A DNA stretch of 64,000 nucleotides from Persicaria tinctoria (lineage: Eukaryota; Streptophyta; Magnoliopsida; Caryophyllales; Polygonaceae). The first letter of the stretch is position 1. Each line of letters starts with the position of its first letter. The position numbers and the translations under genes were made by a program. The notes beneath the pieces were generated by a model. That model was not told the origin of the DNA. It saw only the letters and a list, made by a program, of their open reading frames with translations, and searched no databases. Shown here in pieces: positions 23,164-33,118 of this stretch. The stretch spans positions 1,614,501-1,678,500 of the forward strand of contig JBANSL010000003.1 in assembly GCA_037127255.1 (NCBI GenBank). The letters are read 5' to 3'.

Positions 23164-23321
23164 AGGGGTAAGCACAAATCTCGCAAATCCCGTCCATTCC
23201 CGCATCCCGTTCCGATCCCGGTGGGATTTTGAAAAAAAAAAATTCAATCACATCCCGCAAAAAATACGAGGGACGGGACGCGGGATGGAAAATTCTCATC
23301 CCACAAATCCCATCCGATCCC

Positions 23322-23395
<74 letters not shown>

Positions 23396-24247
23396 GCACA
23401 TAATACCGATTTTAAATTTTAATAAGTTTTGCCCATTGTATTTATATAGGTAGTTAGTTTCATGCGCAGTAGCATTCCCGCCAAAAAAAAACATAGTGGG
23501 TTCGTATGGGACGGGGTTAATAAACTGACTAAAATTATAAACAGGGTAAAAATTTATAAACTGTTGGTAAAAGTAGTTAAAAATTTATGAAAAAATATAA
23601 ACTCCGTATGGGACGAAAAACAGTTTATTTGTAAAAAGTGGAGTTTATTTGGTTTTTATTAGGGGTATTGTGGTACTTTCAAACCAAATAAGATAAAAGA
23701 GAAGGGGTAAAATAGTAATTATGGAATATAAACCTCAAAATAAGCTTCAATTTGCAGCTTATTTATAAACCCTTTTTTTAACTGACTAAAGCTTATTTGT
23801 TGTTTCCATACACCGTTTAAACCCGTTTATTTTTTTAACAGTTAATATTTTCACACTTTTTAGCTAGTTTATATGCAGCCATACACACCCAGTATGTGTA
23901 TACTCAGTAGTCAGTACTCAGTGGCATAGCATATATACATTCGTACAATGGGTATACCACTATACCTCACTCAGTAGTAGTAGTAGTGGTGTGTATAGAT
24001 CAGTAGCATATTTACATATTTAATAAATTTGATTTCTATCTAAAGATAAAAGACCTTTTTATTGGATTATTTTAGATTTTTTTTACGAGGGAGAAGTCTC
24101 GTCCTGTCTCGATCCTGTCCCGTGAGGGATAAGACCCGATGGGAATGTGAGATTCAAAAAAAAAAAAAAATCGATTCCGTCCCGTAAATAATACACGGGA
24201 CGGGACGCGGGATTACCCTAATCCCGTCCCGTCCCATGCCCACCTCT
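23164..24247. mobile_element. nested non-autonomous element with 10-bp direct repeats
   Basis: 'agaaaaatat' flanks it at 23154-23163 and 24248-24257. The ends AGGGGTAAGCA and (minus strand) AGAGGTGGGCA are imperfect inverted repeats of hAT-like type. Inside are two direct copies of a GC-rich block built on CCCGTCCC and GGGACGGGACGCGGGAT, each next to an A-run (about 23190-23310 and 24090-24235), and a long TA tract. No transposase is encoded. Confidence 0.65.
23323..23388. repeat. (TA)n microsatellite
   Basis: About 33 uninterrupted TA dinucleotides inside the nested element. The length is likely polymorphic and can extrude as a cruciform. Confidence 0.95.
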
Positions 24248-24813
24248 AGAAAAATATATATATATAAAAATTAATATTAACAAATCAACATACTCCTAAT
24301 ATATCTTTAAGAGTTTATGTAAATAAAATTATGTTAGTTTTTTACAAACTCTATGAGATCCAAAGTGCCACAATGATTAGGGAGTGTTATCATAATTGAA
24401 AAATGTCAATTTAATTATATTATTGTAGTTTTTAAAATAATGTTAAAAACTTGTATTGGATGGGAGTAATGGGACCCATATAGGTTGGTGATGAGAGCAA
24501 TATAAATTATCATGAGCAAGAAAAGAAGAAAAGCTAGAGTTGTAGACTTGTAGTTACTTTTTATATAACTTTTTAACACATGTCATGTTATTATTTGTAG
24601 TGTAAAATTAATATTTTACACCTAGTGTAAATGTATCATGGTCCTTTTCGGAAACATACCCACCTTAAAGGAGGCATTGATGTGGCATGTGATTGAGGCA
24701 GTACTTGTAGGGCACATCTATAACAAAAGTGAACTAGTACTCGTACACTTTAATAAGGGCACATGACCCGTTACGCTATGCATCATCTTATACCGGTTAC
24801 TCGTTAGAATATA

Positions 24814-24816
<3 letters not shown>

Positions 24817-24893
<77 letters not shown>
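24817..24893. repeat. (TA)n microsatellite
   Basis: About 38 TA units, followed by an imperfect TATGTATATATGATATATTC tail, just upstream of a Stowaway MITE. Confidence 0.95.
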
Positions 24894-24901
<8 letters not shown>

Positions 24902-24936
24902 GATATATTCTGGTTACAAATGGGGATTATATGGTA

Positions 24937-25261
24937 CTCCCTCCGTTAAGAAAAACATGTCGTTTTAGGAGTAAAATCTTGTTAAAAAAAACATGTCGTT
25001 TTAGGAGTAAAATCTTGTTAAAAAAAACATGTCGTTTTAGGAGTAAAATCTTGTTAAAAAAAACATGTCGTTTTAGGTATTTTGGTGTTCACTTTCCAAA
25101 ATTACCCTTGTCATGATTAGATGTTTGTTAGTTGTAGTTTTCAATAAAGTGGAAAAGTAAAGTAATAATTAGGGGTATAAGTGTATATTTGTTTGCTTTT
25201 ATTGGCTTTCTTAAAAAATGTGCAAATGTCTAAAACGACATGTTTTAATTAACGGAGGGAG
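24937..25261. mobile_element. Stowaway MITE with internal 42-bp tandem repeats
   Basis: Terminal CTCCCTCCGTTAA is mirrored by TTAACGGAGGGAG, and TA direct repeats flank the element (24935-24936 and 25262-25263). The left arm contains more than three tandem copies of a 42-bp unit with ACATGTCGTTTTAGGAGTAA. The right arm has one complementary copy (ACGACATGTTTTAATTAACGG). The open frame through the repeats is an accident of unit length. Confidence 0.9.
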
Positions 25262-25570
25262 TACTGTTTTTTGGCTAAAATAACATTACTTGGCTAGTTT
25301 AGATTGTGATAGATAACCAGTTTATTTATTTTGAGAAGATGAGCCTTCCACATGTAACTAACCAAAACTCATTACTGATGTGATGAATGAATGATTTCCA
25401 TTTGTTTGCTTATTTATCTGTGGATTTTCTATTCTATGCCCAATGGTGTAGGATAATATGCTAAATTGGGAAATATTTTCCCTAGATACAACCGGTTTAA
25501 CCATTTTTAAATTAGATTATGAGTTTACTCATTTTCTTTTCCAATAATGTATTCTTATCTTATGCCTTAA

Positions 25571-25908
25571 GGGTCAGTTTGGTAAAACATAGCTGATGAG
25601 GTAGCTGAAGCTGATGGATTAAGTGTGTTAAATATATGCTAAATTAGAGTTTTCGTAAGCTAGTAAGGTGTTTGGTAACACAATTGATAGAGTAGCTGAT
25701 GCAAACTAGCTAACCAGATAGAAAAAAAATGAATAAAATTTTGAAAAGAAAAAGATGAATAAAATTTTGAAAAGTTTAGGGTGAGTAGATATTGAAAATT
25801 CAATTTTAAAAGCTAATTAAATTAAAATTTTATATTTAACTCATTTAAAACTATAAAATATTTAAACCAAAAGCTCTGAAAAGCTACTTACATTGTCAAA
25901 TGGACCCT
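25571..25908. mobile_element. hAT-like MITE
   Basis: GGGTCAGTTTGGTAAAACATAGCT at the left corresponds to the reverse complement of AAGCTACTTACATTGTCAAATGGACCC at the right. The interior repeats AGCTGATG and GTAGCTGA words. A similar internal fragment occurs at about 36930-37010. Confidence 0.6.
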
Positions 25909-26061
25909 AAGACACAATAGACAAACCGATTTATCTGATTACCATGGTTAGAGAACAATTTATTTGATAAGCCACCAATTAGATCTATCGACATTTTCCT
26001 AATTCACTGACATAAGTAACTAGTACTTGATACATTGTGGCAACTCAATGAGACAATTGTT

Positions 26062-26481
26062 TTACAAAAGAGCTCTACAGTTTGGGCAGTTCACTTGCAA
26101 GCATTCGGCTATCCACCGATCAAGGCAGCCTGCGTGGAAGACATGGCGGCAACACGAAAGCTTCCGCATCAGCTGGCCTCTTCTCATACAGCACAAGCAA
26201 ATGGAGCAGGCCATGATATTTTCTCCGTCTTCGTCTTCCTCCTCAAGGCCTTGAAATGTGACTTTACACCCAGTGTACCGAACCAATGGCAGCCTGCTCT
26301 TCACAGTTTCAGCTGCCGAAACAGACTGATCAATACCATCAAGGCGAGGCCTTTCCGAGTGGCTCAAACACGCGAGGATGCGACTCTTGCAAAGCTGGAG
26401 CACGAGGCGTAAAATCCAGATGATGACTGCAGCGGTTGTGGCTCGAACCGGCATCTTTATTGACCCATAAGGAACCCCCAT
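26062..26481 (-). CDS. RING-H2 zinc finger protein (RHA/BRH1/XERICO-like), probable E3 ubiquitin ligase
   Basis: A single-exon frame of 139 residues. A hydrophobic segment lies at about residues 16-31. An acidic stretch EEEDEDGE precedes the finger. The RING-H2 ligands are C92, C95, C110 or C111, H113, H116, C119, C132 and C135, in the order CSIC ... CRHVFH.GC ... CPNC. Such small proteins usually bind an E2 and ubiquitinate targets in hormone or stress pathways. The start MGVPYGSIKMPV resembles the MG-type start of this family and is kept in the decayed paralogue at 22420-22751. The target is unknown. The extra Cys pair in the loop after CSIC (CSICLCC) is unusual but outside the ligand set. 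Confidence 0.9.
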   Translation of the reverse strand: MGVPYGSIKMPVRATTAAVIIWILRLVLQLCKSRILACLSHSERPRLDGIDQSVSAAETVKSRLPLVRYTGCKVTFQGLEEEDEDGENIMACSICLCCMRRGQLMRKLSCCRHVFHAGCLDRWIAECLQVNCPNCRALL

Positions 26482-27325
26482 CTCTTGGTTGCAAGTTTGT
26501 GCCCTTAAGCTTTATTTGGGTGCAGAGAGTGTCTTACTAAATTTATAGATCTTGTGCCCTCTTTATCATTTTCATGATCGGATTGCACATTGCCTTGTAA
26601 ATGCCGTGGTAGGTGCATCATGTGGTAGAGCAAGATTCATGGCCCGTTTCATGTCACTGACAGGGATCGAATTCCCACACTTTTATATCATGAATTTGAA
26701 GGGATAAAAACTGTTGTTAGGGTTTGTTTATGAAATGGGTCGAGCTCGAGCTGAGCTTAAAGTTGGACTCGAGCTTAAAATTATACTGATACTCATATTT
26801 TTTCGAGTGTTAAGCGCTGAATCGAGGTTTGAATCAAGTTTAAAAATATGATATTACTTGGTTCGTTTAGTAAATAAACAAGCTCGAGTCAAGCCAAATC
26901 TGAGTCAAACTCAAGTTTTTCAACATGTGTTATGGACTGGACCACAGTCTCGCCGGTGGTCCTTCATCCGTATGGATGGCAATGCAGACCCGGATGAAAA
27001 TGGGTCGAATTGTGAAGCACTGAAAGGGGATCGACGCCTCATGGCGTTCTATGCAAAGGCAAATCACCCAAAGAAATTCGATGGCTAAATAGATTTAAAA
27101 GATGATGATTTAGAAGGTAGGGAGAGGAGGGTAGTAGAACGTAGAGGGCTGGTGTTTCTTTTGAGTATACTCACATCGGTTCTATGGGGCGTGCATAGGC
27201 TTTTCACCATTTTGTGACAAGGTTGTTTGACTCGTCTATTTTGTAATTACGATTACACATCTATATATATACTACTTAAAAAAAAACTAATTCTCATCTG
27301 GAAATTTTAAAATCAAGGTAAAATA
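26482..27325. other. 5' flank of the RING-H2 gene, with a GAGCTCGAG-rich remnant
   Basis: The RING-H2 promoter lies here. 26735-26930 repeats words such as GCTCGAG, GAGCTTAAA and CTCGAGCTTAAA, typical of the ends of some non-autonomous DNA elements. A balanced-composition frame at 26858-27088 is not recognised and is probably not a gene. Confidence 0.4.
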
Positions 27326-27800
27326 CTCCTTACGTTCCAAAATAAGTGTCGTTTGTCTTTTTATGTACGCTTTTTGAGGAGGTCAAAACACTACTACTAC
27401 CTCCGATCCAAAAAGGATGTCGTTTGACTTTTTAACACGTATTTTTAGGAGCTAAAAACTATATAATATATTAACTTTTTTTTATTTTTTATTTTTTATA
27501 ATCTAATACTTATTACCAACAAATATTACGTTGTAAAAAAATAATTTAAAAAAAGTTAATATATTATATAGTTTTTAGCTCCTAAAAATACGTGTTAAAA
27601 AGTCAAACGACATCCTTTTTGGATCGGAGGGAGTATAAAATATTATTTTTTAATCAATTTTTTTAATAATTTCATAGTCAGTATTCATAAGTATAAACTT
27701 ATAAAAACAAATTCATTAAAAAAAAATATTTTATATAGTTTTTACCTCCTTAAAATGGGTGCAGAAAAGTCAAACGACTTTTATTTTGGAACGAAGGGAG
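27326..27800. mobile_element. Stowaway MITE carrying a second MITE
   Basis: CTCCTTACGTTCCAAAATAAG at the left mirrors CTTTTATTTTGGAACGAAGGGAG at the right. TA direct repeats flank it at 27324-27325 and 27801-27802. The element is interrupted by a complete MITE at 27397-27633, so it is the older of the two. Confidence 0.9.
27397..27633. mobile_element. inner Stowaway MITE with about 80-bp near-perfect arms
   Basis: TA repeats flank it at 27395-27396 and 27634-27635. The left arm from CTCCGATCCAAAAAGGATG through GTTAATATATTATATAG-type sequence is an almost exact reverse complement of the right arm up to CATCCTTTTTGGATCGGAG. The loop is about 75 bp. RNA from either strand would fold into a long hairpin. 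Confidence 0.9.
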
Positions 27801-28514
27801 TAACATTTATCCATTATAATTATTTTAGAAATATTTTCCTAAGTACCATGATTTTATACTTTTGAATTACCAAAAAAAAATCATTTTATATACTCCGTAA
27901 TTTTTAGCTCCTTAAACTAGTGTTAAAAAGTCAAATGACAAGTATTTTGAATCCAACGGAGTAGTACTTGTAATCAATTTTGTGATTGAAAAACTCATTT
28001 GTAGCTCTCAGAAATAAAGACTCATTTGGTCACGTCCATATCTTCAAATTCCACAAATTAATTCCTCCAACGCCCAACCTTATCTCAAACTAAATTTGGA
28101 GAATTCACTAGGATATCCCACCCACCAATGTTCATCATACACACACAAATTCCACAATATCAATGTCATTCCATAAATTTGGGGGAAAAAATCTATCTCC
28201 AATGTCCAGATCATCCATACATTTAACTACTAGTATGTGCTGTTAATATGCCTTGAATTGGGCTTATTATTTGTTTTGGGTTTAAGCTCATTGTCTGACT
28301 AAGGTTTCATAAGGCACTATATATACTCATAAACCTAACAATTTGTAACCTAGTTTCTTGTTTGCCTCCATAATAAAGATTTCTATTTCTCTGCCCGTGG
28401 ACGTAGGTAACACACCGTTGCCGAACCACGTTAAATCTATGTGTCTTTCTTCGTCTGTTATCGTTCTCGTTATAACAAACTGGTATCAGAGCTTGGTGGT
28501 GATTTCTGTCGAGA

Positions 28515-29760
28515 ATGATGTCTGGATCTGTAGTGAAGATTGACAAGTTTACTGGAAGAAACTCTTTCAGTCTGTGGCAGATAAAGATGCGGGCTTTGCT
28601 GAAGCAACAAGGTTTATGGGCACCGTTAACCGCCAACAAGAAGGGGGCAGATACAACCACCACTGAGTACGGCCTTCTGGAGGAGAAGGCTCATTCGACG
28701 AACATGTTGTGTCTCGCAGACGATGTCATAATAGAGGTTGCTGATCAGGAAACTGCTGGCGGCTTGTGGCTGAAGTTGGAGAGTTTGTACATGACAAAGT
28801 CTCTGATGAACAAGTTGCTTCTGAAACAACGGTTGTTCGGGTTGCGTATGCAGGAAGGTACACAACTCAGAGATCATCTTGATCAACTTAACACGTAACA
28901 CGTTATTACTTGAATTGCGTAATATTGATGTTAAGGTGGAGGACGAAGATGCTGCCCTAATTCTGCTTGTATCCCTACCCCCCACATATGAGAACTTCGT
29001 TAAGTCGTTCGTCGTTGGGAAGGATACCATCATACTGGAAGAGGTTAGATCGTCGTTTCACAACAGAGAGTTGCGTCTGAAGGCAAACGCGTCGGTTACA
29101 TACAATCAGGCTTCCGGGCTTATGGCCAGCGGAGGCAATTCTGATGGTAGAAAGGGAAAGAAGCAAGGTCGCAAATCAGGCCCTAAACCAGACGACGTCT
29201 GTAACTACTGTAAGGAGAAAGGTCATTGGAAGAATGACGGTCCTAAGAAGAGGCAACAAGAGCAGAAATCTGGATCTGCAGCAGTAGTTCATGGTGGAAA
29301 TACTTCTGAGGAAGATATTGTTCTACTAGCAGGTAATCGCACAGATCATGATGTGTGGTTTCTTGACTCAGGTGCGTCATGTCACGTATGTCCTAGAAGA
29401 GAGTTGTTTACAACATATAGATGTGTAGACAAGGGCAATGTTTCTATGGGAAACGATGTCATCTGCAAGGTTGTTGGGATCGGCTCAGTCAGGCTTCGGA
29501 CAAACGATGGGAAGTTTCGCACATTGGAGGAAGTCAAACATGTGTCATCTATGACAAAGAATCTGATATCCCTAACTGTGTTAGACGACAAGGGTTTCAG
29601 ATACACAGGGTATGGTGGAAAGTTGCGCTTGTTTAAGGGCTCTAATGTGGTTTTGCAAGGAGTCAAGCAGGGAAATGGGACTTTGTATACCCTACAAGGT
29701 TCAATATTCACGGGTGCTGCAGATGCTGTTTCAGTCAACGTTAGGGAGACTGTTGCTGAT
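28515..29760 (+). pseudogene. copia gag and protease remnant
   Basis: The gag start has DKFTGRNSFSLWQIKMRALL and ends early at about 28898, where the frame shifts. The second part (28879-29760) carries gag sequence LPPTYENFVKS, a zinc knuckle CNYCKEKGHWKNDG and the aspartic protease site FLDSGASCHVCP, then the region before the integrase. The fourth zinc ligand is Gly instead of Cys. The protein is interrupted at 29760 by the solo LTR. It would not be functional. Confidence 0.9.
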
Positions 29761-32217
29761 TGTAACGACCCGAAATTTAAGTACCCGAATTAACCTCCAT
29801 AAACCTACTTAGAAGGTAAATAAGGTTCGGAATACTAGATTATCGGGGAACGTTATAGAAGAAGTTTGATCTTCTTCCGTGAGCTTTGGATCTTACGACC
29901 GAGTACGAGTTATTATTAGGTTCATTTAAGAGGAAGATTTAGTTGTCAAAAGATGGGGATTGCGAACCCCGAAAAGATCGTAAGCCCGTTGGAGGCTTCA
30001 TCTGTCCTAGACTATCGCGAAAACGTTTTGAACAAAGATAAAAGCGGAAATCATAAATACAACAAAATGCCACGGCCACGCCGGGTCAAAACGATAAAAC
30101 GTATGAGCAAAAGAGTGCGAATGTCAAGCGCCTCCCTCACTCTAATCGTCCAAAAGGTCTGTCCCGACAACCATCCACATCAGTAAGTCATATCGGGTAA
30201 GGGGTACCTGAATCTAAAAACAAGAAATAAATCGGGGTCAATCATCGAAAATATGCACACTCCGTGCCATATAAAGAGGCATACTTAAACTACATGAATG
30301 TTAAAATGCAACACATAAGCAAGGGTATAGATATATATAAATGCGAAATAAACACACAAGGGCTCGTATCATCATCATAATCATCATCATCATCATCATC
30401 ATCCTTCTCAAACGTACTCATCCTTCTCAAACATACTCATTCTTTCTCATCATAAGTCTTTCATCATTTCATTCGTGTTCCATTGAGTATAAATCATTTA
30501 TTTAGATTTTTTACGGCTGTCCTACCATAGACACATAGCATACATATGAATTATTGGATTTACTAAGTTCATCCTACGTCATATTACCAATTTATATTCC
30601 TAAACATGTTACTAGGTCGCGTGATGCATGAAGACTCTCGATAAGACAAAGAGTATCACATAAATCCATCATGAGTAAGTCCAGGGGACTTACCTGGAGT
30701 CCGGAGAATAAGCAAGCAATAAAGTGCACAACCAAGGATCCAATCAACAAGAGCCTATTAATTTCATTAAGCTTTCATTAGGTGGTATTCTAATGCAATG
30801 TACCCAACCTAATAATCAACATACATCCACATAAGGTTCACGATTCTATAGATTACGCACTTTGGTTAAGTGATCCGAACTTAACCAGTTATAATCTATA
30901 TCGTATTATCACATAATCGATTTTCTTCTTATCGGATCATAAGCCAAGTTATGGGTATAATTCATTTCTGTATTTTATATGCTCTAAGTTTCGGTTATGC
31001 CATCACATATTTAACCATATTCTTAGCATTCCCTTAACCAAGTTTTCTAACCGAGTCATTATAAACACTGGTTACTAAAATTATAATAACTCTTGATCCA
31101 ACCGTTGGATCGACCTAATTTTTGAAGGAAAGTTAGATAACATTCCCATGAACATCATATTAAGATTTCAGTCGAATCAGACCGTTGGATTGGAATTAAA
31201 GTCCAAATTACAGAGGCACATATATCCATTTTGTCTCTTGACGTTTGCTACAAAACGCAACCAAAAACACATAGAGGCTCCACTTCCTAAGCCCTTTCCA
31301 AGCACACAAGATCTATTCCTAGAGAGAGGGAAGGCGGATGAGGGATTACCTTCGAAGAATCCCACACAAACGACTCAAGAACACCCTCGGGAGTCCTTCG
31401 GAACACCTTTCAAACACCTTGCCATTTTGTCACCAAAAATCCCAAAACATGATTTAGATTCTTACTCAAAGTTGAAGAAAAGGAGTTATAAAACATGTTG
31501 GAACTCAGTTTTGGAAGAAAGGAAGGGTTCTTACCAAGAAATCAAGTCAAACTCTCAAGACCCTTCAAAAACAGTTTTCTGCAGCTTCAAAGATGGACGA
31601 TTTTGGCTGGGCAAAAGACCTTGGATTTTTGTGTTTGAGATATGTATGGAAATCTGGGTTCAAGACGGATCCATGGCCACCGAGTTTGCTCAATTTGGAT
31701 GAGTATGAAGGGAGTTATGCTATTTCTTGTGAAGGCTGTCCAAAATGGACCTAAAATGGAGCAAGGCTCTCCTTCTCTCTCTCTCTCCTCTCAAGTGACG
31801 GTGGGGCTTCTTTGGATGAGCTCCTCATGAGTCTTGGGGTCAGGCTTATAGAGGAGAGGGGTGGTTGGCTTCATGAGTCAAAGCATGGGTAGTGATGGGA
31901 TGAAGAGATGGGAGTGGTTGAATGTCTACATTCACAAGCAAGCCACAAGTCAAGGGTTTGGTGGATCAATGTTGGGCAATTTGGATGGATGACCTCTTTA
32001 ACATAATGTAAAACCCGAGCTCGTGAAGCGTTAAAATCCGTTACGTTTATAAGATACGAGAAAAGTGGCTTGGGCATATTTTTTCCGTCATTAAATCCAT
32101 GTAAAGCTAGGCATAAATTTTTTTAAATTTTCCGGGTTTTCATAATCATAAGGGAGGATAATATTCGGATTATCCTACGGATATTTTATAAATATTAATT
32201 AAATTCCGGTCTTTACA
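29761..32217. mobile_element. solo LTR, Ty3/gypsy-type, 2457 bp
   Basis: It begins TGTAACGACCCGAAATTT and ends CCGGTCTTTACA, giving the TG...CA ends of an LTR. The 5-bp direct repeat CTGAT flanks it at 29756-29760 and 32218-32222. No second LTR copy, primer-binding site or polymerase is present, so the simplest reading is a solo LTR left by recombination between the two LTRs of a full element. The TGTAACGACC start is common in plant Ty3/gypsy LTRs. It contains a CAT/ATC microsatellite at about 30368-30405. The family is not determined. Confidence 0.88.
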
Positions 32218-32661
32218 CTGATGAGGTGGAGTTGGAACTTCACTCTAGCAGAGACTCAGGCACCTGAGTTGGTCACTGACCAATCATCACAGACAGGTAC
32301 TACTGAGTCAGATACTAGTGAGACAAAGAATATACCACTATACACAGGAATAGGTGGAGCTGTACATCGGAGTATTGCTCCAGATCAACCAAGAAGGGTT
32401 GACATCAGGGGGCATGCGAGATACATGTCTAATGATCTGGTGGGATATGCTTTGCATGTGGCCGAAGAGGGGGAGGATAGTGCTCCATCCAACTACAAGG
32501 CTGCTGTTTCTGAAGGTGAGTCAGCACACTGGCAAGCTAAGAAGAGAATCAGGGTGAAGAAGGTGGGAACATCTGATAATCCTGCTGATATGTTCACCAA
32601 ACTAGTTCCGGATAGCAAGTTCCAACACTGTTTGAACTTGTTTAATATCACCAACTGTTGA
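32218..32661 (+). pseudogene. copia remnant: integrase tail joined to end of RNase H
   Basis: The frame runs from a Ser/Thr-rich integrase C-terminal tail through ALHVAEEGEDSAPSNYKAAV (the usual start of the copia RT region). It then passes directly to KKVGTSDNPADMFTKLVPDS, the end of copia RNase H. Almost the whole reverse transcriptase/RNase H is deleted at about 32535. Removing the solo LTR shows that the host element had already lost GAG-pre-integrase and the integrase core before this point. Confidence 0.85.
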
Positions 32662-33118
32662 GCTGCCCTGCGGGGCAATCTGGGTCCTCCTACGAGGACA
32701 AATCCGAGGAAGAGGAATGTCTGGCACTTGTCACGGTGCATCTGTTTCTGAGAGAAGATTCTGGTACATTCGGCATTGAAGCGCATCTGGTACATCTGGC
32801 ATGACATTGCATTTGGTACGTCTGGCGCTGCAATGCGATTGGTACATCTGAGAGGATTCAAGTCAAGGTGGAGATTTGTTAATATGCCTTGAATTGAGCT
32901 TATTATTTGTTTTGGGTTTAAGCCCATTGTCTGACTAGGGTTTCATGAGGCACTATATATACTCATAAATCTAACAATTTGCAACCTAGTTTCTTGTTTG
33001 CCTCCATAATAAAGATCTCTATTTCTCTGCTCGTGGACGTAGGTAACACACCGTTGCCGAACCACATTAAATCTCTGTGTCTTTCTTCGTCTGTTATCGT
33101 TCTCGTTATAACATGTGC

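Larger units (their letters stand above)
22832..24640. mobile_element. non-autonomous DNA element with TTTACAC-type inverted ends, split by another insertion
   Basis: Left end: TTTACACCTAGTGTAAAA, then ATTTTACACTAC. Right end on the opposite strand: TTTACACTAGGTGTAAAA, then ATTTTACACTAC. The inverted match runs over about 40 bp. Removing the nested insert 23164-24247 leaves an AT-rich element of about 0.7 kb with no coding sequence. A clean target-site duplication was not found. Confidence 0.65.
28241..33113 (+). mobile_element. Ty1/copia LTR retrotransposon, internally deleted, with a nested solo LTR
   Basis: Two 237-bp LTRs (28241-28477 and 32877-33113) begin TGTTAATATG and end CGTTATAACA. 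5-bp repeats TGTGC flank the element at 28236-28240 and 33114-33118. A primer-binding site TGGTATCAGAGC (28481-28492) is complementary to initiator tRNA-Met, and a purine-rich AAGGTGGAGATT precedes the 3' LTR. The LTRs differ at 10 of 237 positions, nine of them transitions. gag and protease parts remain. Integrase and reverse transcriptase are missing, so the element cannot move on its own. Confidence 0.95.

Noticed and set aside
23066..23494. 142-codon minus-strand frame with a Tyr-Ile run
   Set aside because: The run is the translated TA microsatellite; the remainder is transposon DNA.
24931..25116. Repetitive 61-codon frame with a repeated CRFRSKILLKKT-type unit
   Set aside because: Product of the 42-bp tandem repeat of a MITE, whose unit length is a multiple of three.
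28307..28663. Minus-strand open frame across the copia LTR
   Set aside because: It lies over the 5' LTR and antisense to gag. A similar frame appears in the 3' LTR. No independent gene is supported.
31148..31702. 184-codon frame in the solo LTR
   Set aside because: No start context, family motif or splice structure. It lies inside a non-coding LTR.
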